Shown: positions 18,325-27,437, numbered from the stretch's first letter. The stretch: DNA of 64,000 nt from Paenibacillus phyllosphaerae (GCF_014192105.1 NZ_JACHXK010000004.1:1-64000), one strand, 5' to 3'. Program-made: numbers and translations. The notes: generated by a model from the letters alone, not told the origin.

Positions 18325-18651
18325 ATGACTGAACAGGAACCACTTGCTCGCACCAAAAATGAAAAGCTAAAGAACGCAGTTCTGCGGAATTTCATCACCG
18401 AGCAAGGTCTCATCAAGCAGCTTCCTTCGCAGTTGAAGAAACGGTTAATCGTCCTCGAGCATCTGGCTTCGCAGCTCGACCCTTGCCGAACATATACCGA
18501 AATCGAGATGAATGCCTTCATCAAGCCGTTGAATGAAGACTTTGCAACCATTCGCAGGGAGCTGTATATCCACAGATTCGTTAATCGGCATCATGACATC
18601 TACGAACGGAATGACCCTGAGCAGTGGCGTGACTGGACTACCCTCTGCTAG
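18325..18651 (+). CDS. DUF2087 domain protein
   Basis: A 108-aa protein made of one DUF2087 domain: conserved blocks LPSQLKKRLIVLEHLASQLDPCRTYTEIEMNAF and DFATIRRELYIHRFVNRHHDIYER. The fold is a winged-helix-like module seen at the C-terminus of some regulators, including the one at 28961-29737 here. On its own it could bind DNA or a partner, but no function is established. TAGGAGG lies 7 nt before ATG 18325. Confidence 0.82.
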   Translation: MTEQEPLARTKNEKLKNAVLRNFITEQGLIKQLPSQLKKRLIVLEHLASQLDPCRTYTEIEMNAFIKPLNEDFATIRRELYIHRFVNRHHDIYERNDPEQWRDWTTLC

Positions 18652-18686
18652 CGCCGAGATCCATCGATTCATTGCCACGCAAAAAA

Positions 18687-18726
18687 GGCATCTCCCCTCG
18701 CCATCGCTGATGACTTGGAAGATGCC
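18687..18726 (-). terminator. Terminator of the FMN reductase gene
   Basis: Arms GGCATCT and AGATGCC with additional CC/GG pairing are followed on the minus strand by six Ts. The DUF2087 gene converges on it. Confidence 0.65.
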
Positions 18727-18756
18727 TCATTGGAATATTCCTGAAGTTCGGTTGCC

Positions 18757-19296
18757 TTAACGCAGCGTCTTAAGCGCGCCGCTCCACGCCAGCACTTGGT
18801 CGAGCATGCCGTTCACGTTCGTCAGATGCAGATCGGCCGGCTTGAACACGCTGCCGTTCTCGAAGTCCGTGAACAACGACAGCGCCGGGTGAACCCGAAC
18901 GTCCGCAACGGACAGCTCGCCGAGGATGCCTCTCAAATGCTCAGCCGCACGCGCGCCGCCGACGGAACCGTAGCTCACGATGCCGGCTGCTTTGTTGTTC
19001 CATGCTTCACGCGCATAATCCAGCGCATTCTTCAAGGATGCGGTAATGCTGTGGTTGTACTCCTGCACGATGAAGACGAAACCGTCGAGCTCGTTCAGCT
19101 TCAAGTTCCATGCCTTCGCTTGCTCGGATGCATCCACTTCGCCGAACATCGGCAGCTTGTAATCGGCGATATCGACGATTTCATAATTGGCGTCGCCGCG
19201 GCCATCAGCGATTTTCTTCACCCATTCGCCAACCTGTGGGCTTACCCGGCCTTGGCGCGTACTGCCTAGAATAATACCGATATTCAATTTGGACAT
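18757..19296 (-). CDS. NADPH-dependent FMN reductase
   Basis: A 179-aa flavodoxin-like reductase of the NADPH_dep_FMN_red family (azoreductase/chromate reductase relatives). The FMN phosphate-binding loop is GSTRQGR (residues 11-17), and the PQNEYN-like block appears as VQEYNHSITASLKNALDYA near residue 77. It is cytosolic, and the physiological acceptor is unknown. It stands alone between a terminator and the hairpin array. Confidence 0.9.
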   Translation of the reverse strand: MSKLNIGIILGSTRQGRVSPQVGEWVKKIADGRGDANYEIVDIADYKLPMFGEVDASEQAKAWNLKLNELDGFVFIVQEYNHSITASLKNALDYAREAWNNKAAGIVSYGSVGGARAAEHLRGILGELSVADVRVHPALSLFTDFENGSVFKPADLHLTNVNGMLDQVLAWSGALKTLR

Positions 19297-19434
19297 GGGA
19301 ACAACCTCCGACTCGAGTTTTTGGATAAAGTATGCACTCTTATGTAATCAACCTGGCTGACCAACCTTCTATCCATTCTCAAATATAACACTAATTCCCA
19401 TCCGTTTGAAAGTTAACAAACGATTGCTTTGCAG

Positions 19435-19932
19435 CGCAATGCTGCGTGTCTATCTCTATACGCAAACCAATGTGTGTTGCGCAATGCTGCGTGTCTATCT
19501 CTACACGCAAACCAATGTGTGTTGCGCATTGGTTTGCATGTTCAACCTCACGGTCGAACACGCAAACCAATGCGCTGTCTTAACACAATGCTGCGTGTCT
19601 ATCACCACACGCAAACCAATGCGTTTGCGCAATGCTGCATGTTCAACCTCACGGTCGAACACGCAAACCAATGCGCCTTCTTAACACAATGCTGCGTGTC
19701 TATCACCACACGCAAACCAATGTGTGTTGCGCAATGCTGCATGTTCAACCTCACGGTCGAACACGCAAACCAATGCGCCTTCTTAACACAATGCTGCGTG
19801 TCTATCTCTACACGCAAACCAATGTGTGTTGCGCAATGCTGCATGTTCAACCTCACGGTCGAACACGCAAACCAATGCGCTGTCTTAACACAATGCTGCG
19901 TGTCTATCTCCACACGCAAACCAATGTGTTGT
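19435..19932 (-). repeat. Tandem array of ten stem-loop units (about 102-bp higher-order period)
   Basis: Two alternating unit types fill nearly 500 bp. Type A (42-45 bp) reads on the plus strand CAATGCTGC-GTGT-8-nt loop-ACAC-GCAAACCAATG; type B (57-60 bp) has the same outer arms around GTTC...GAAC and a 12-nt loop. A units start at 19437, 19482, 19586, 19687, 19789 and 19891; B units at 19527, 19630, 19732 and 19834. From 19586 on, the A-to-A spacing is 101-102 bp. The first B unit has a perfect outer arm instead, forming a stem of about 20 bp with one mismatch. Loops of A units vary (CTATCTCT, CTATCACC, CTATCTCC). All intervening sequence is repeated, so it is not a CRISPR array. It begins 18 bp past the GH30 stop and would lie in that mRNA's 3' end. 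Long ORFs across it are by-products of the 102-bp period. Confidence 0.9.
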
Positions 19933-19949
19933 AATCGATTTCAAAATAA

Positions 19950-21872
19950 TCAATTCGTAACCGCCAGCTGGAACGTTTCCCATGTCCCTACTGCCGTCTT
20001 GTTCGCTATTAAGGGACTTGCGCCCGTGTTGTCCGCGCTTACGTAATTGTTGTTCGCATCGGCTCTGATCGACACGCCTCCGCTGACGCTGCTCACCTGG
20101 AACATCTCCCATGTCCCGATACTGCTGCTTCTGGCAATCAACGGATTGGCTCCGCCGTTCTCCGCCGTCACGTACTTATTGTTTGCCAATGCTTTGAATG
20201 CCGTGCGGCCATTGCTCAACTCGACCCGATTGAACAGCTCCCATGCGCCGCCTATTGTCGTGCGATTGGCAATCAGCGCAGACTTGCCGCCATTCTCGGC
20301 TGTCACGAACAAATTGTTGGCGTTCGCCTTGATCGATACTTTATCCCATGTCGGCGTTCCGTTCCACTTGAACGTAATGACCGATTTGGCCGGGATCGTA
20401 TACGTGATTGCCTGCTTGCCCCATTGCAGCTTAACTGATTTTGACGCTGTCTGAGGATTATAGACGACGGCGACCTTAGATCCGTCAGGGTTCTTGAACG
20501 CGACGCTCTTCATATCCGAGAACGTATTCGATTCTACCCGATACGCGCCGGGGACGACGAATTTGCTGAAGTGGCCGAGCAAATAGTATTGCTTGTGATA
20601 CGTGACACCGTTCTCCGGCGTATGGCTGTTGTCGGAATTCTGAATCGTAATCATCCCGCGGTTACTGTTACCCGCTGCCAGCAGCGTCGGCCCGCTCTTC
20701 TGGTCAAGCGCCGCATTCCACAAAACAATCGATTTGGACCAGTTGCGCGTGATGGTAATGAATTCGTTCATCATATTATCGAACCCGCTGTGCGTGCCGT
20801 TCTGCGGATCGTTCCATGTCCCGAATCCGCCTTCCGTGAACCATACGTCTTTGTCCGGATGGGCGTTATGCAGGCTGGTCATCTGCGAACCGTCGCCGCT
20901 GTCATAATGATGGAAAGCGCCGCCTGCGACGTAATTGCCTTTGCCGGCATTCTTCAGACTTGTGATGACCGTGTTCGGGTAATTCCAGTCGAGATAATTA
21001 TGGTCGAAAGCGATGATTTTGGTCGCGAGCCCTGCCGACTGCAGCGTCGGTCCCAGGTAATCCCCGATAAAACCGATCTGGTCCTGTTCGTTCATCCCCA
21101 TCGACGGATAGCTGGATGTTTCGTACTTCGGCTCGTTCTGCGGCGTAATCGCGTAGATCGGAATGCCTTGCGCGGTATAGGCTTGGATATATTTTTTCAA
21201 ATAGTTCGCGAATGTCTGGTAATGCTCCGCCTTCAGTTTGCCGCCGTTCAGCGTCTGGCTCGTCGAACCGGATGGCGCATCCTTCATCCAGGCTGGCGCA
21301 CTCCAGGTTGTGGCGAACACCTTCATACTCGGATTCTTCGCGATCGCCTGCTTCACCATCGGGATGATATACGCCGAATCGCGGCTGATCGAGAAGCTGT
21401 TCAAGCTCGTGTCGTTCCACGTATCGTCGTACGTGTACGCTTCCCAGTTGAAATCCGAGGCGCCGATCGGCTGCCGCATGATGCTCATCCCGATTCCCGA
21501 CGGTCCGAACAGTTTCTCCATCACCTCTGCCCGCTTGGACGCATCCAGCTTGTAATTCATGAGCCATGCGGAAGCATCCGTCATCGATACCCCGAAACCG
21601 TCCATCTGCTGCCTCGTGACATCTTCATCCACCCGAATGCTGTAGTTAGCCGTTCCGCTATCCGCCCCGAATGCAACATCCGCCTTCCTCGACAGGCGCG
21701 ATGACGTGCTTAATCCCGAATCCGTCTGTCCCGGATCGGAAGTCGACATCCATACCTCGACCGCTTCCCCGGCTGCAGAGGCCTTCGGGAGATACGGGGT
21801 GCTGCTCGCGCCAACGACTAAGGACAAACTTACGCCGAGCATCGCCATTCTTCTTCGCATATTCACTATCAT
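19950..21872 (-). CDS. Secreted GH30 glycoside hydrolase with fascin-like C-terminal repeats
   Basis: A 640-aa secreted enzyme. A signal peptide (to about residue 34) precedes a GH30 (beta/alpha)8 barrel with beta side domain; the acid/base Glu is in TPQNEPKY and the nucleophile Glu in WFTEGGFG. Members include glucosylceramidases, endo-beta-1,6-glucanases and xylanases; the bacterial subfamily cannot be settled by eye. Residues from about 512 contain three roughly 40-residue repeats (each with KANANNxxVTAENGG or a variant, ending TWExFQ), resembling fascin-type beta-trefoil. ATG 21872 follows GGAGGAG by 5 nt; the outer ATG is worse. Confidence 0.88.
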   Translation of the reverse strand: MIVNMRRRMAMLGVSLSLVVGASSTPYLPKASAAGEAVEVWMSTSDPGQTDSGLSTSSRLSRKADVAFGADSGTANYSIRVDEDVTRQQMDGFGVSMTDASAWLMNYKLDASKRAEVMEKLFGPSGIGMSIMRQPIGASDFNWEAYTYDDTWNDTSLNSFSISRDSAYIIPMVKQAIAKNPSMKVFATTWSAPAWMKDAPSGSTSQTLNGGKLKAEHYQTFANYLKKYIQAYTAQGIPIYAITPQNEPKYETSSYPSMGMNEQDQIGFIGDYLGPTLQSAGLATKIIAFDHNYLDWNYPNTVITSLKNAGKGNYVAGGAFHHYDSGDGSQMTSLHNAHPDKDVWFTEGGFGTWNDPQNGTHSGFDNMMNEFITITRNWSKSIVLWNAALDQKSGPTLLAAGNSNRGMITIQNSDNSHTPENGVTYHKQYYLLGHFSKFVVPGAYRVESNTFSDMKSVAFKNPDGSKVAVVYNPQTASKSVKLQWGKQAITYTIPAKSVITFKWNGTPTWDKVSIKANANNLFVTAENGGKSALIANRTTIGGAWELFNRVELSNGRTAFKALANNKYVTAENGGANPLIARSSSIGTWEMFQVSSVSGGVSIRADANNNYVSADNTGASPLIANKTAVGTWETFQLAVTN

Positions 21873-21900
21873 TTTCACTCCTCCAAAGTTAATTTTGTCC

Positions 21901-21922
21901 AAAATGTAATGGATTACATTTT
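21901..21922 (-). promoter_or_regulatory. Perfect palindromic operator upstream of GH30
   Basis: Arms AAAATGTAAT and ATTACATTTT are separated by GG, a perfect 10-bp inverted repeat 29 nt before the GH30 start codon. The core TGTAAT..ATTACA resembles LacI- or GntR-family operators, though the centre lacks the CG of LacI sites. No regulator gene is adjacent. Confidence 0.6.
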
Positions 21923-21968
21923 TAGTTACTAAACATCCTCCTTCCGTTCACCACTCTATCCCTCGTCA

Positions 21969-21982
21969 TAAAAGCGCTTTCT
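21969..21982 (-). promoter_or_regulatory. Candidate cre (CcpA) site upstream of GH30
   Basis: AGAAAGCGCTTTTA on the minus strand matches 8 of 10 fixed positions of the cre consensus TGWNANCGNTNWCA. It is about 100 bp upstream of the hydrolase gene, where catabolite repression would be expected. Confidence 0.45.
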
Positions 21983-22078
21983 TCTCGGTGATGATTTTCA
22001 TTGTAGATGGATTCCCGGCAAAATACTAGAGGGTCCCTTGATAAAATTGGCAGCGAATGGCTATCTCGCCCGATAAAA

Positions 22079-22112
22079 AGAATCCATCAGAACCGTTCCT
22101 CCAATGGATTCT
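22079..22112 (-). terminator. Terminator of the GH172 gene
   Basis: A perfect 9-bp stem AGAATCCAT/ATGGATTCT with a 16-nt loop and TTTTT after it on the minus strand, about 40 bp past the stop. Confidence 0.6.
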
Positions 22113-22149
22113 CGCCGATACTTAGTCTGCCTAGCTCCTGTTCGCGACG

Positions 22150-23232
22150 CTAAATGACTTCACGCTCGTCATTCCCCGGAAGCACAGGGAACGGGGCATG
22201 CGGCTCGCTCTGGTACCAGAACGAGGTCGAAGCGATATCGCTTTGCTGCGGCAAATACCTTCCTCCTGACCGCCAGCCGAGATCTTGAATCGTCACCTTC
22301 AGATCCCGCTCGAACCGGATCGGGTCCATCACATGCCAACGATACATGCCGAAACGCTGTTGGCTGCGGTAGAGCCCGTCCGGCTTAATGAGCTGATGCA
22401 TACCGAGGAAAGCGGTCGAATACGTGCCGTATTGCCCAGCTGGCTGTTCCCAATTCCATGCGCCGCCGAAGTAATCCTCCGTCCCCGTCCCGCAGATCGT
22501 CGGGAACTCGCCATCGCCATCCAGGAAAAACTTGATTTCCCCTTCGCCCCACCAGCCGGTATTATTCACCTGCCATGCGCAATACGTCCCGACAAAATGC
22601 CCCTGTCCGCTTACGCCATCCAGCAGCGTGTGCACGTCCTTGTACGGAACCGGATTGCTTCTGCGCCACTGCGCGTGGAAATAAGCCATGTCCTCGGGCA
22701 CATCGGTCAGCGTATAGTCAACTTGGTAATACAACACCGCTTTCTCCTTGGACGTATTCTCCATCGTCATCCGCGCCCGTTCCCGGAACGGCATCATCCA
22801 ATAGCTGTTCATGCCTCCCGCAGGGTTGACCGCGATCGGGAAGGAATTCACGTTGCAGCGTTCCTGCCAGCCATTGCAGAAGAAGTCGCCTACCGGCACT
22901 TCAACCGAAGGCAGCACTTCGTCATCCCAGTAAAATCGCAATATCAGATTGCGCCACAAAGTCGGAAAACACGTGAGCCAAATATGCTGGATGGCGCCCG
23001 GCCCTGTAATGTCCGCCATCATGAAGGTTGCGCCAGGCTCGATCTCCACGGATGGAGACACTTTCCATCCAAGGCCGAGATCGCGAGCGCTGTTCGCGCC
23101 GGTCCCATTCGTCGCCATACCGCCTTTCCCCTTCTCGCCGGTGAAATTCTCCGCGCTGATCGAACGGCTCTTCGCGGCAGACAAGCGTGCCAGATTGCCA
23201 AGTCCCATATCTAGTCCATTGAATGGTTGCAT
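22150..23232 (-). CDS. DUF2961 / GH172-family glycoside hydrolase
   Basis: A 360-aa cytosolic protein of the DUF2961 family, now GH172, whose characterised members act on alpha-fructofuranosides or arabinofuranosides. Typical blocks: GPGAIQHIWLT near residue 76, the PVGDFF segment near residue 112 and GTGTEDYFGGAWN near residue 247, whose acidic residues are catalytic in the family. There is no signal peptide, so the substrate would be imported oligosaccharide. It is separated from GH30 by its own terminator. Confidence 0.85.
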   Translation of the reverse strand: MQPFNGLDMGLGNLARLSAAKSRSISAENFTGEKGKGGMATNGTGANSARDLGLGWKVSPSVEIEPGATFMMADITGPGAIQHIWLTCFPTLWRNLILRFYWDDEVLPSVEVPVGDFFCNGWQERCNVNSFPIAVNPAGGMNSYWMMPFRERARMTMENTSKEKAVLYYQVDYTLTDVPEDMAYFHAQWRRSNPVPYKDVHTLLDGVSGQGHFVGTYCAWQVNNTGWWGEGEIKFFLDGDGEFPTICGTGTEDYFGGAWNWEQPAGQYGTYSTAFLGMHQLIKPDGLYRSQQRFGMYRWHVMDPIRFERDLKVTIQDLGWRSGGRYLPQQSDIASTSFWYQSEPHAPFPVLPGNDEREVI

Positions 23233-23430
23233 CGGTTAACAGCTCCTTGTTAGAGATACTCGTAGAATACTTCCATCATCCGGAACTGTACATGACGCAT
23301 TTTTGTAATATAAGGACAAGGTGAAACGGCTGGTGCCGTCCTCTGGCAGCGTAAGCGCGTTTCATTCCAGAGAAATAGAAGATGATTTATAAGCGTAAAA
23401 CTTATAAATACTTATATTTCAAAAAGAGGA

Positions 23431-23446
23431 AGGCTGCAAACAGCCT
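23431..23446 (-). terminator. Terminator of the multidomain chitinase gene
   Basis: AGGCTG-CAAA-CAGCCT, extended by GG/CC with a bulge, is followed on the minus strand by CTCTTTTTG. It lies about 50 bp past the stop. Confidence 0.55.
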
Positions 23447-23492
23447 CCCCCTTGTCACGGTCAAACGGTATTCCGTTGTTACGCGTTCTCGT

Positions 23493-24580
23493 TTACTGCC
23501 AATCCAGAATTTTGCGAGCCAATGCGGCCAGGTCAAGGATATTAATCTCGTCATCAGCCACGAGGTCGAACGGCTGCGCCGCTTGCCAGCCTTCATCGCC
23601 TATCTTCACGCCATAGTGTTTCGCCATCAAGGCGAGATCGCCGATGCTGATGCGATCGTCGCTGTTATGGTCGCCTGGCGCTGGCTTAATGATCGCATTG
23701 CGGAATGCGGTCAAGGCTTCATTCAGCGCTGTAACCGCAGTTTCAAGCTCATCTTGCGTCGCGCCCGCTTTGCTTGCAACGGCCTCTGCCGCTTGGATTG
23801 CTGCGAGCAAAACGGCTTTGGAACCGACCGGATACTTGCCGATCGCCGTTCCTTCGACTGCTGCGTCATGCACGCCTTTGGCTTCCGCAATCAAGTTGTT
23901 CAAGGCCGTACGGTCGACCGTAGAGATCGTCACTTGGAAGCTCGCGCCATCCAGCGTTCGTTCCGTCGAATCGCCATCAGCGACGATCAAGTCCGTAACG
24001 GTAACCATTGTCGTTGCGTTGGCATCCGCCTTCACCTTGAAGGTCAGCTGCAGCAGCTGGCCATTCGGCTCGGATTGCGCGGAACCGAAGTGCGCCCCGA
24101 TAACGCGTACCTTGCCTGGCGTATCGCCGTCATAACCTGCAACTTGGAACTTGCTCTCGTCCTTCGTCTCGACACCGATGAATTCAAGCTTCTCGGCATC
24201 GTAGGTGAACGTGATATCTTCGCCAAATACATCGTCGCTCACGCCATTCAAACCATAAGTGAGGACGAGGTTCTCGCCAGGCCCAGCGAACTCAGCGCCT
24301 GTCAGCACAGCCCCCGTCGGAGCAGCCGTCGTTGCTTCTGCGTCGTCGCTGGCCGCAGATACCTCATTGATCGCATCTCCGGTCTTCGTGATGGCCAGGA
24401 CGAAGATCGTATAGCCGGTGTTTGCTTTCAAGCCATTGATCGTAAGCTCGGTGTCAGTCGTCGTTCCTCGATAGACGTTATTGGCGAAAACTTCGTAAGC
24501 GGTTGCTCCGTCCGAAGCGTTCCAGGCGACTTTCAGCTTCGAGCTGCTTACCGCCTCCGCCTCGACGTTCGTTGGAGCAG
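23493..24580 (-). CDS. Frameshifted C-terminal half of the chitinase: FN3, cohesin, FIVAR, dockerin
   Basis: This frame continues the chitinase encoded at 24478-26724. From PAPTNVEAEAV it encodes a fibronectin type III domain (about 90 aa), a cohesin domain (AVLTGAEFAGPGENLVLTY ... FQVTI), a three-helix FIVAR-like domain with repeated Ala-rich helices, and a type I dockerin with two calcium loops (DHNSDDRISIGDLALMAKHY and LVADDEINILDLAALARKIL). It lacks its own signal peptide and ribosome-binding site, so it is not an independent gene. Removing one A from the AAA at 24582-24584 (T on the coding strand) restores one frame reading ADALPAPTNVE. This could be a real mutation or a homopolymer read error. 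Confidence 0.85.
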
Positions 24581-26724
24581 GAAAGCGCGTCAGCGTTGAC
24601 ATGGCCGTCGATCGGCAGCCCTTTCGCAAGTTCCGAATTGAGCTTCAAGTTACGGTCAGCGCTAATATCCCAGGACATCGTGCCGGCAATATCGAGCTTT
24701 CTGACCATGGAAGCCATATATTTCATCGTCGTCTCATCGTTATACGTGATGAAGATTCCGTCTTCCTCGCTGTAGAGGGACGATACCTTCGCCGCTTCAT
24801 TCCAGGTATGAACATATTTCGCATCGGTGAGATAATTCTCTTCGACATCCGTGAAATCGAAGATCCCCGCTTCCCACGTGCCAATCTCTGAGCCCCGTTC
24901 GCAGGTTGCGTATTCGCCCGACGGGCAGCCTTGCCAGCCTTTGCCGTAGAACGGAACGCCGACGACCAGCTTGTAGTTCGGCACGCCGCCTTGCAGATGG
25001 CCGAGCACGCCGCCGTTGACGTTGTTGCGCGGCGCGGACGTCGCTGCTCTCGGGTGAGCCGGGTCGAAGTAAAGCGGCGCATTATGGTTGGCCAGCGTCT
25101 CCCAGCTTCCCGCATAGTCGTAGGTCATGATGTTGATGAAATCGAGATACTGGCTCGCATGGCCCAGATCCGCATTGCGGACGAAATTATCGCCTTGGCC
25201 CGAAGCGATCGTCAGCAGGTAATACTTGCCGTCGACCGAACCGGCAGCGTCAAGCGCCTCACGGACGGTCTTCATTAGTTTCGGGAAATTGACGGTATCT
25301 TCCGGATCGCGGGAATTGCTCTCTTCCCCTCCCTCGACCGGATATTCCCAGTCGATATCAATGCCGTCCATCTTGTACGTACGGATGTAATCGACAATGG
25401 AGTTGGCGAATGTACGGCGTGTCACTTCGGTTTTGGCCACATTCGAGAAGTTATTGGACCACGACCAGCCGCCAACAGACGTCAATACCTTCAGATGCGG
25501 GTTCGCATCGCGGATAGCCGTCACTTCCGCCATCGTCTTCAGATCGTTCTCCTGATCGCCGATGACGACCTCGCCGTCATAGACGTACCGGTTCTGAAGC
25601 GGCACTTGGTCGGTCTGACACGCTTTGCCGTCCGAGCCGAACTTTTTCCAGCACACATCGGCGAACGCATAGAGGATATGGGTCAGATCCGCTACCGGCA
25701 TATCCGAAGGCTGGTACTGCCGGGCACCGATCGCCCAAGACATATAGTAAGTAACGTTGTTGTAGTTCGCGCCCGGGACGACTTGCACCGATTCGCTCGC
25801 TGCCGAAGTCCACAGGTTGTTCAGCGCCACTACAGCGAAGGAATACGTTGTCCCTTCTTCCAATTCTTCGGCTACGTAATGATTCGTAACGGTATCGCCT
25901 GCTTTCTTGCCATCCCGATACACTTCGTATCCCAATGCGCCTGGCACAGGAGCCCAGCCGAGCGAAGCCGTATTCCGCGTTGCGGAGACGACCTGCAGCC
26001 CTTGCGGCGCTGGAAGTTCACCCCACGTCAGAATGACGGGGTTGCTGTTCTTGGATACGGGATTCGGGGGATTCTGCGCGCCGACTTCGAATTTATACGT
26101 TTTGCCCGCTTCGAATTTCGACTCCCCTGGAAGCGTGTACATGAATGTCGTCGAATCGTTCGACCACGTGCCGCCCATCCAGCCGCCGTTCATGTAAACG
26201 TCGTAACCGGTGGCATTCGGACTTGCGCCCCAGCTGAGAGTAACCGAGTTGTCTGAAAGAGCCGTCACCTTCAAGTAGCTTGGCGGTGCAAGCGGAGCAT
26301 CCTTATACTCGCTCGTATCTGCCGTTGTCGTAAATTCCACTACATTACTGCGGTTGTTGACATCGCTCGGCGAGGACCCGTTCCACGTAATGTAGATGCG
26401 GTAGGTCTTGTTCGGGTCGAGGCCGGTAACCGCTCTCGTCCAGCGATTGCCCCAAGCAAGCCAGCCGCCGGTGTCGGCGTTATACACTTGAATATCGTTG
26501 GCGTCTTGCGGATCGGTATCGTTGCCGATCATGTCCCAGGTGAAGGTCGCTTTGTTATGCGTGACATCGGATGGATCTGCAATTCTGAGGTTCTGAGGTG
26601 CTTGCGGCTTCGCCGGCGTGTCGGCGAATGCGGGGGCGGCGCTGATGAAGGTGCTGAGGATGAGGGAGAGAATCAGGAAGACGGCCACCCATTTCGACGT
26701 TATCTTCTGTGAATACGGTGTCAA
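24478..26724 (-). CDS. Secreted GH18 chitinase, N-terminal and catalytic part (frameshifted before C-terminal modules)
   Basis: Secreted chitinase hydrolysing beta-1,4-GlcNAc polymers. The start is TTG 26724, 7 nt after GAGGTG. Residues 1-35 are a signal peptide (ending AFA). Three fibronectin type III-like domains follow (about 38-135, 142-232 and 235-318), then a GH18 barrel with DGIDIDWEYP (DxxDxDxE motif, near residue 452) and substrate tryptophans (GWSWSNNF, GTMSWDIS). Sense protein ends near residue 714 (NADAL); the last 35 residues are out of frame. The intact product would be about 1,070 aa with the modules encoded at 23493-24580. The gene upstream is a PadR regulator over 700 bp away. 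Confidence 0.9.
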   Translation of the reverse strand: MTPYSQKITSKWVAVFLILSLILSTFISAAPAFADTPAKPQAPQNLRIADPSDVTHNKATFTWDMIGNDTDPQDANDIQVYNADTGGWLAWGNRWTRAVTGLDPNKTYRIYITWNGSSPSDVNNRSNVVEFTTTADTSEYKDAPLAPPSYLKVTALSDNSVTLSWGASPNATGYDVYMNGGWMGGTWSNDSTTFMYTLPGESKFEAGKTYKFEVGAQNPPNPVSKNSNPVILTWGELPAPQGLQVVSATRNTASLGWAPVPGALGYEVYRDGKKAGDTVTNHYVAEELEEGTTYSFAVVALNNLWTSAASESVQVVPGANYNNVTYYMSWAIGARQYQPSDMPVADLTHILYAFADVCWKKFGSDGKACQTDQVPLQNRYVYDGEVVIGDQENDLKTMAEVTAIRDANPHLKVLTSVGGWSWSNNFSNVAKTEVTRRTFANSIVDYIRTYKMDGIDIDWEYPVEGGEESNSRDPEDTVNFPKLMKTVREALDAAGSVDGKYYLLTIASGQGDNFVRNADLGHASQYLDFINIMTYDYAGSWETLANHNAPLYFDPAHPRAATSAPRNNVNGGVLGHLQGGVPNYKLVVGVPFYGKGWQGCPSGEYATCERGSEIGTWEAGIFDFTDVEENYLTDAKYVHTWNEAAKVSSLYSEEDGIFITYNDETTMKYMASMVRKLDIAGTMSWDISADRNLKLNSELAKGLPIDGHVNADALSCSNERRGGGGKQLEAESRLERFGRSNRLRSFRQ

Positions 26725-27150
26725 CGTTTTTCACCTCGTTTAGAATCATTGGATTAGGAGACGACGTGTGACTATTGTGAGGTAGACGACTGCCGTGCGA
26801 ATAACTTAGGTTGCCTGAAACGTGTCTCGCCGCCGCAAAAACGGGTCGGCCGTTTCAGTTCGCGTATTACGTATGCCTGAGCCCCTCTGCCGATATGCTT
26901 CTCTGCGTCATTTCGACTTTTTTCACCAGCCTTTACTTTTTTTACATGAAGACACTATTATCATGCGGGCTGGCCACTGAAACTTGAAGGGATAAATTTG
27001 CTCGGATATGGGATAAAATTCACCCGAATCCGCCACGCCATCGAAACGCGAAAGCGTTGCTACGACTGGGATTGCAGCATTCCTGATACTATTGACGGAT
27101 AATTGATAGAGATCAATGGTCCGCGTCGGAACTGCAAGGGACAACAAGAA

Positions 27151-27174
27151 AGCCGGCTGCGAATACAGCCGGCT
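27151..27174 (-). terminator. Orphan terminator hairpin
   Basis: A perfect 9-bp stem AGCCGGCTG/CAGCCGGCT with a 6-nt loop, followed on the minus strand by TTTCTTGTT. No annotated gene ends here except a doubtful small ORF at 27229-27327, so it may end an unseen short transcript. Confidence 0.55.
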
Positions 27175-27228
27175 CTGACGCGATACGCCATTCTTGCATG
27201 GTAGCTCGAACGAACGATGAAAGGCTGC

Positions 27229-27327
27229 TTAATCCTCCCATGCGACTAGGTTCGGGGTCGGATCCAGAATGGACTCGTATTGCGCCACCCGTGTTATTTG
27301 GACTTCGGCAAATCCGAGGGCGTCCAT
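27229..27327 (-). CDS. Doubtful 32-aa ORF before an orphan terminator
   Basis: An ATG ORF (MDALGFAEVQ to PNLVAWED) whose frame stays open upstream, 55 bp before a perfect terminator. The upstream AGAGAAG is a weak ribosome-binding site. I recognise no family; it could be the 3' remnant of a lost gene. Confidence 0.2.
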   Translation of the reverse strand: MDALGFAEVQITRVAQYESILDPTPNLVAWED

Positions 27328-27400
27328 CTTCTCTTGTGCATCAAGGATGCCATTTATCCATGCGCACCAAAAAAACGGCTGCAATTACGCTAATACACAA

Positions 27401-27437
27401 AGGCTGTCCCACTCATCCAGGATGAATGGGACAACCT
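27401..27437 (-). terminator. Terminator of the PadR-DUF4180 gene
   Basis: A long imperfect stem (AGGCTGTCCCACTCATC against GATGAATGGGACAACCT, two mismatches) about 40 bp past the stop, followed by TTTGTG on the minus strand. Confidence 0.6.

Noticed and set aside
19435-19932. CRISPR array
   Set aside because: The segments between the conserved parts are themselves repeated; there are no unique spacers and no cas genes.
19429-20046. Long plus-strand ORF of about 205 codons across the repeat array, with a Cys-rich repeated product
   Set aside because: The 102-bp repeat is a multiple of three, so several frames stay open by chance; there is no ribosome-binding site and the ORF runs into the GH30 gene on the other strand.
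26760-26920. Cyclic-di-GMP riboswitch in the chitinase leader
   Set aside because: The conserved GGGCAAACC and GGACGCAAAGCC blocks are absent; only an 8-bp inverted repeat is present.
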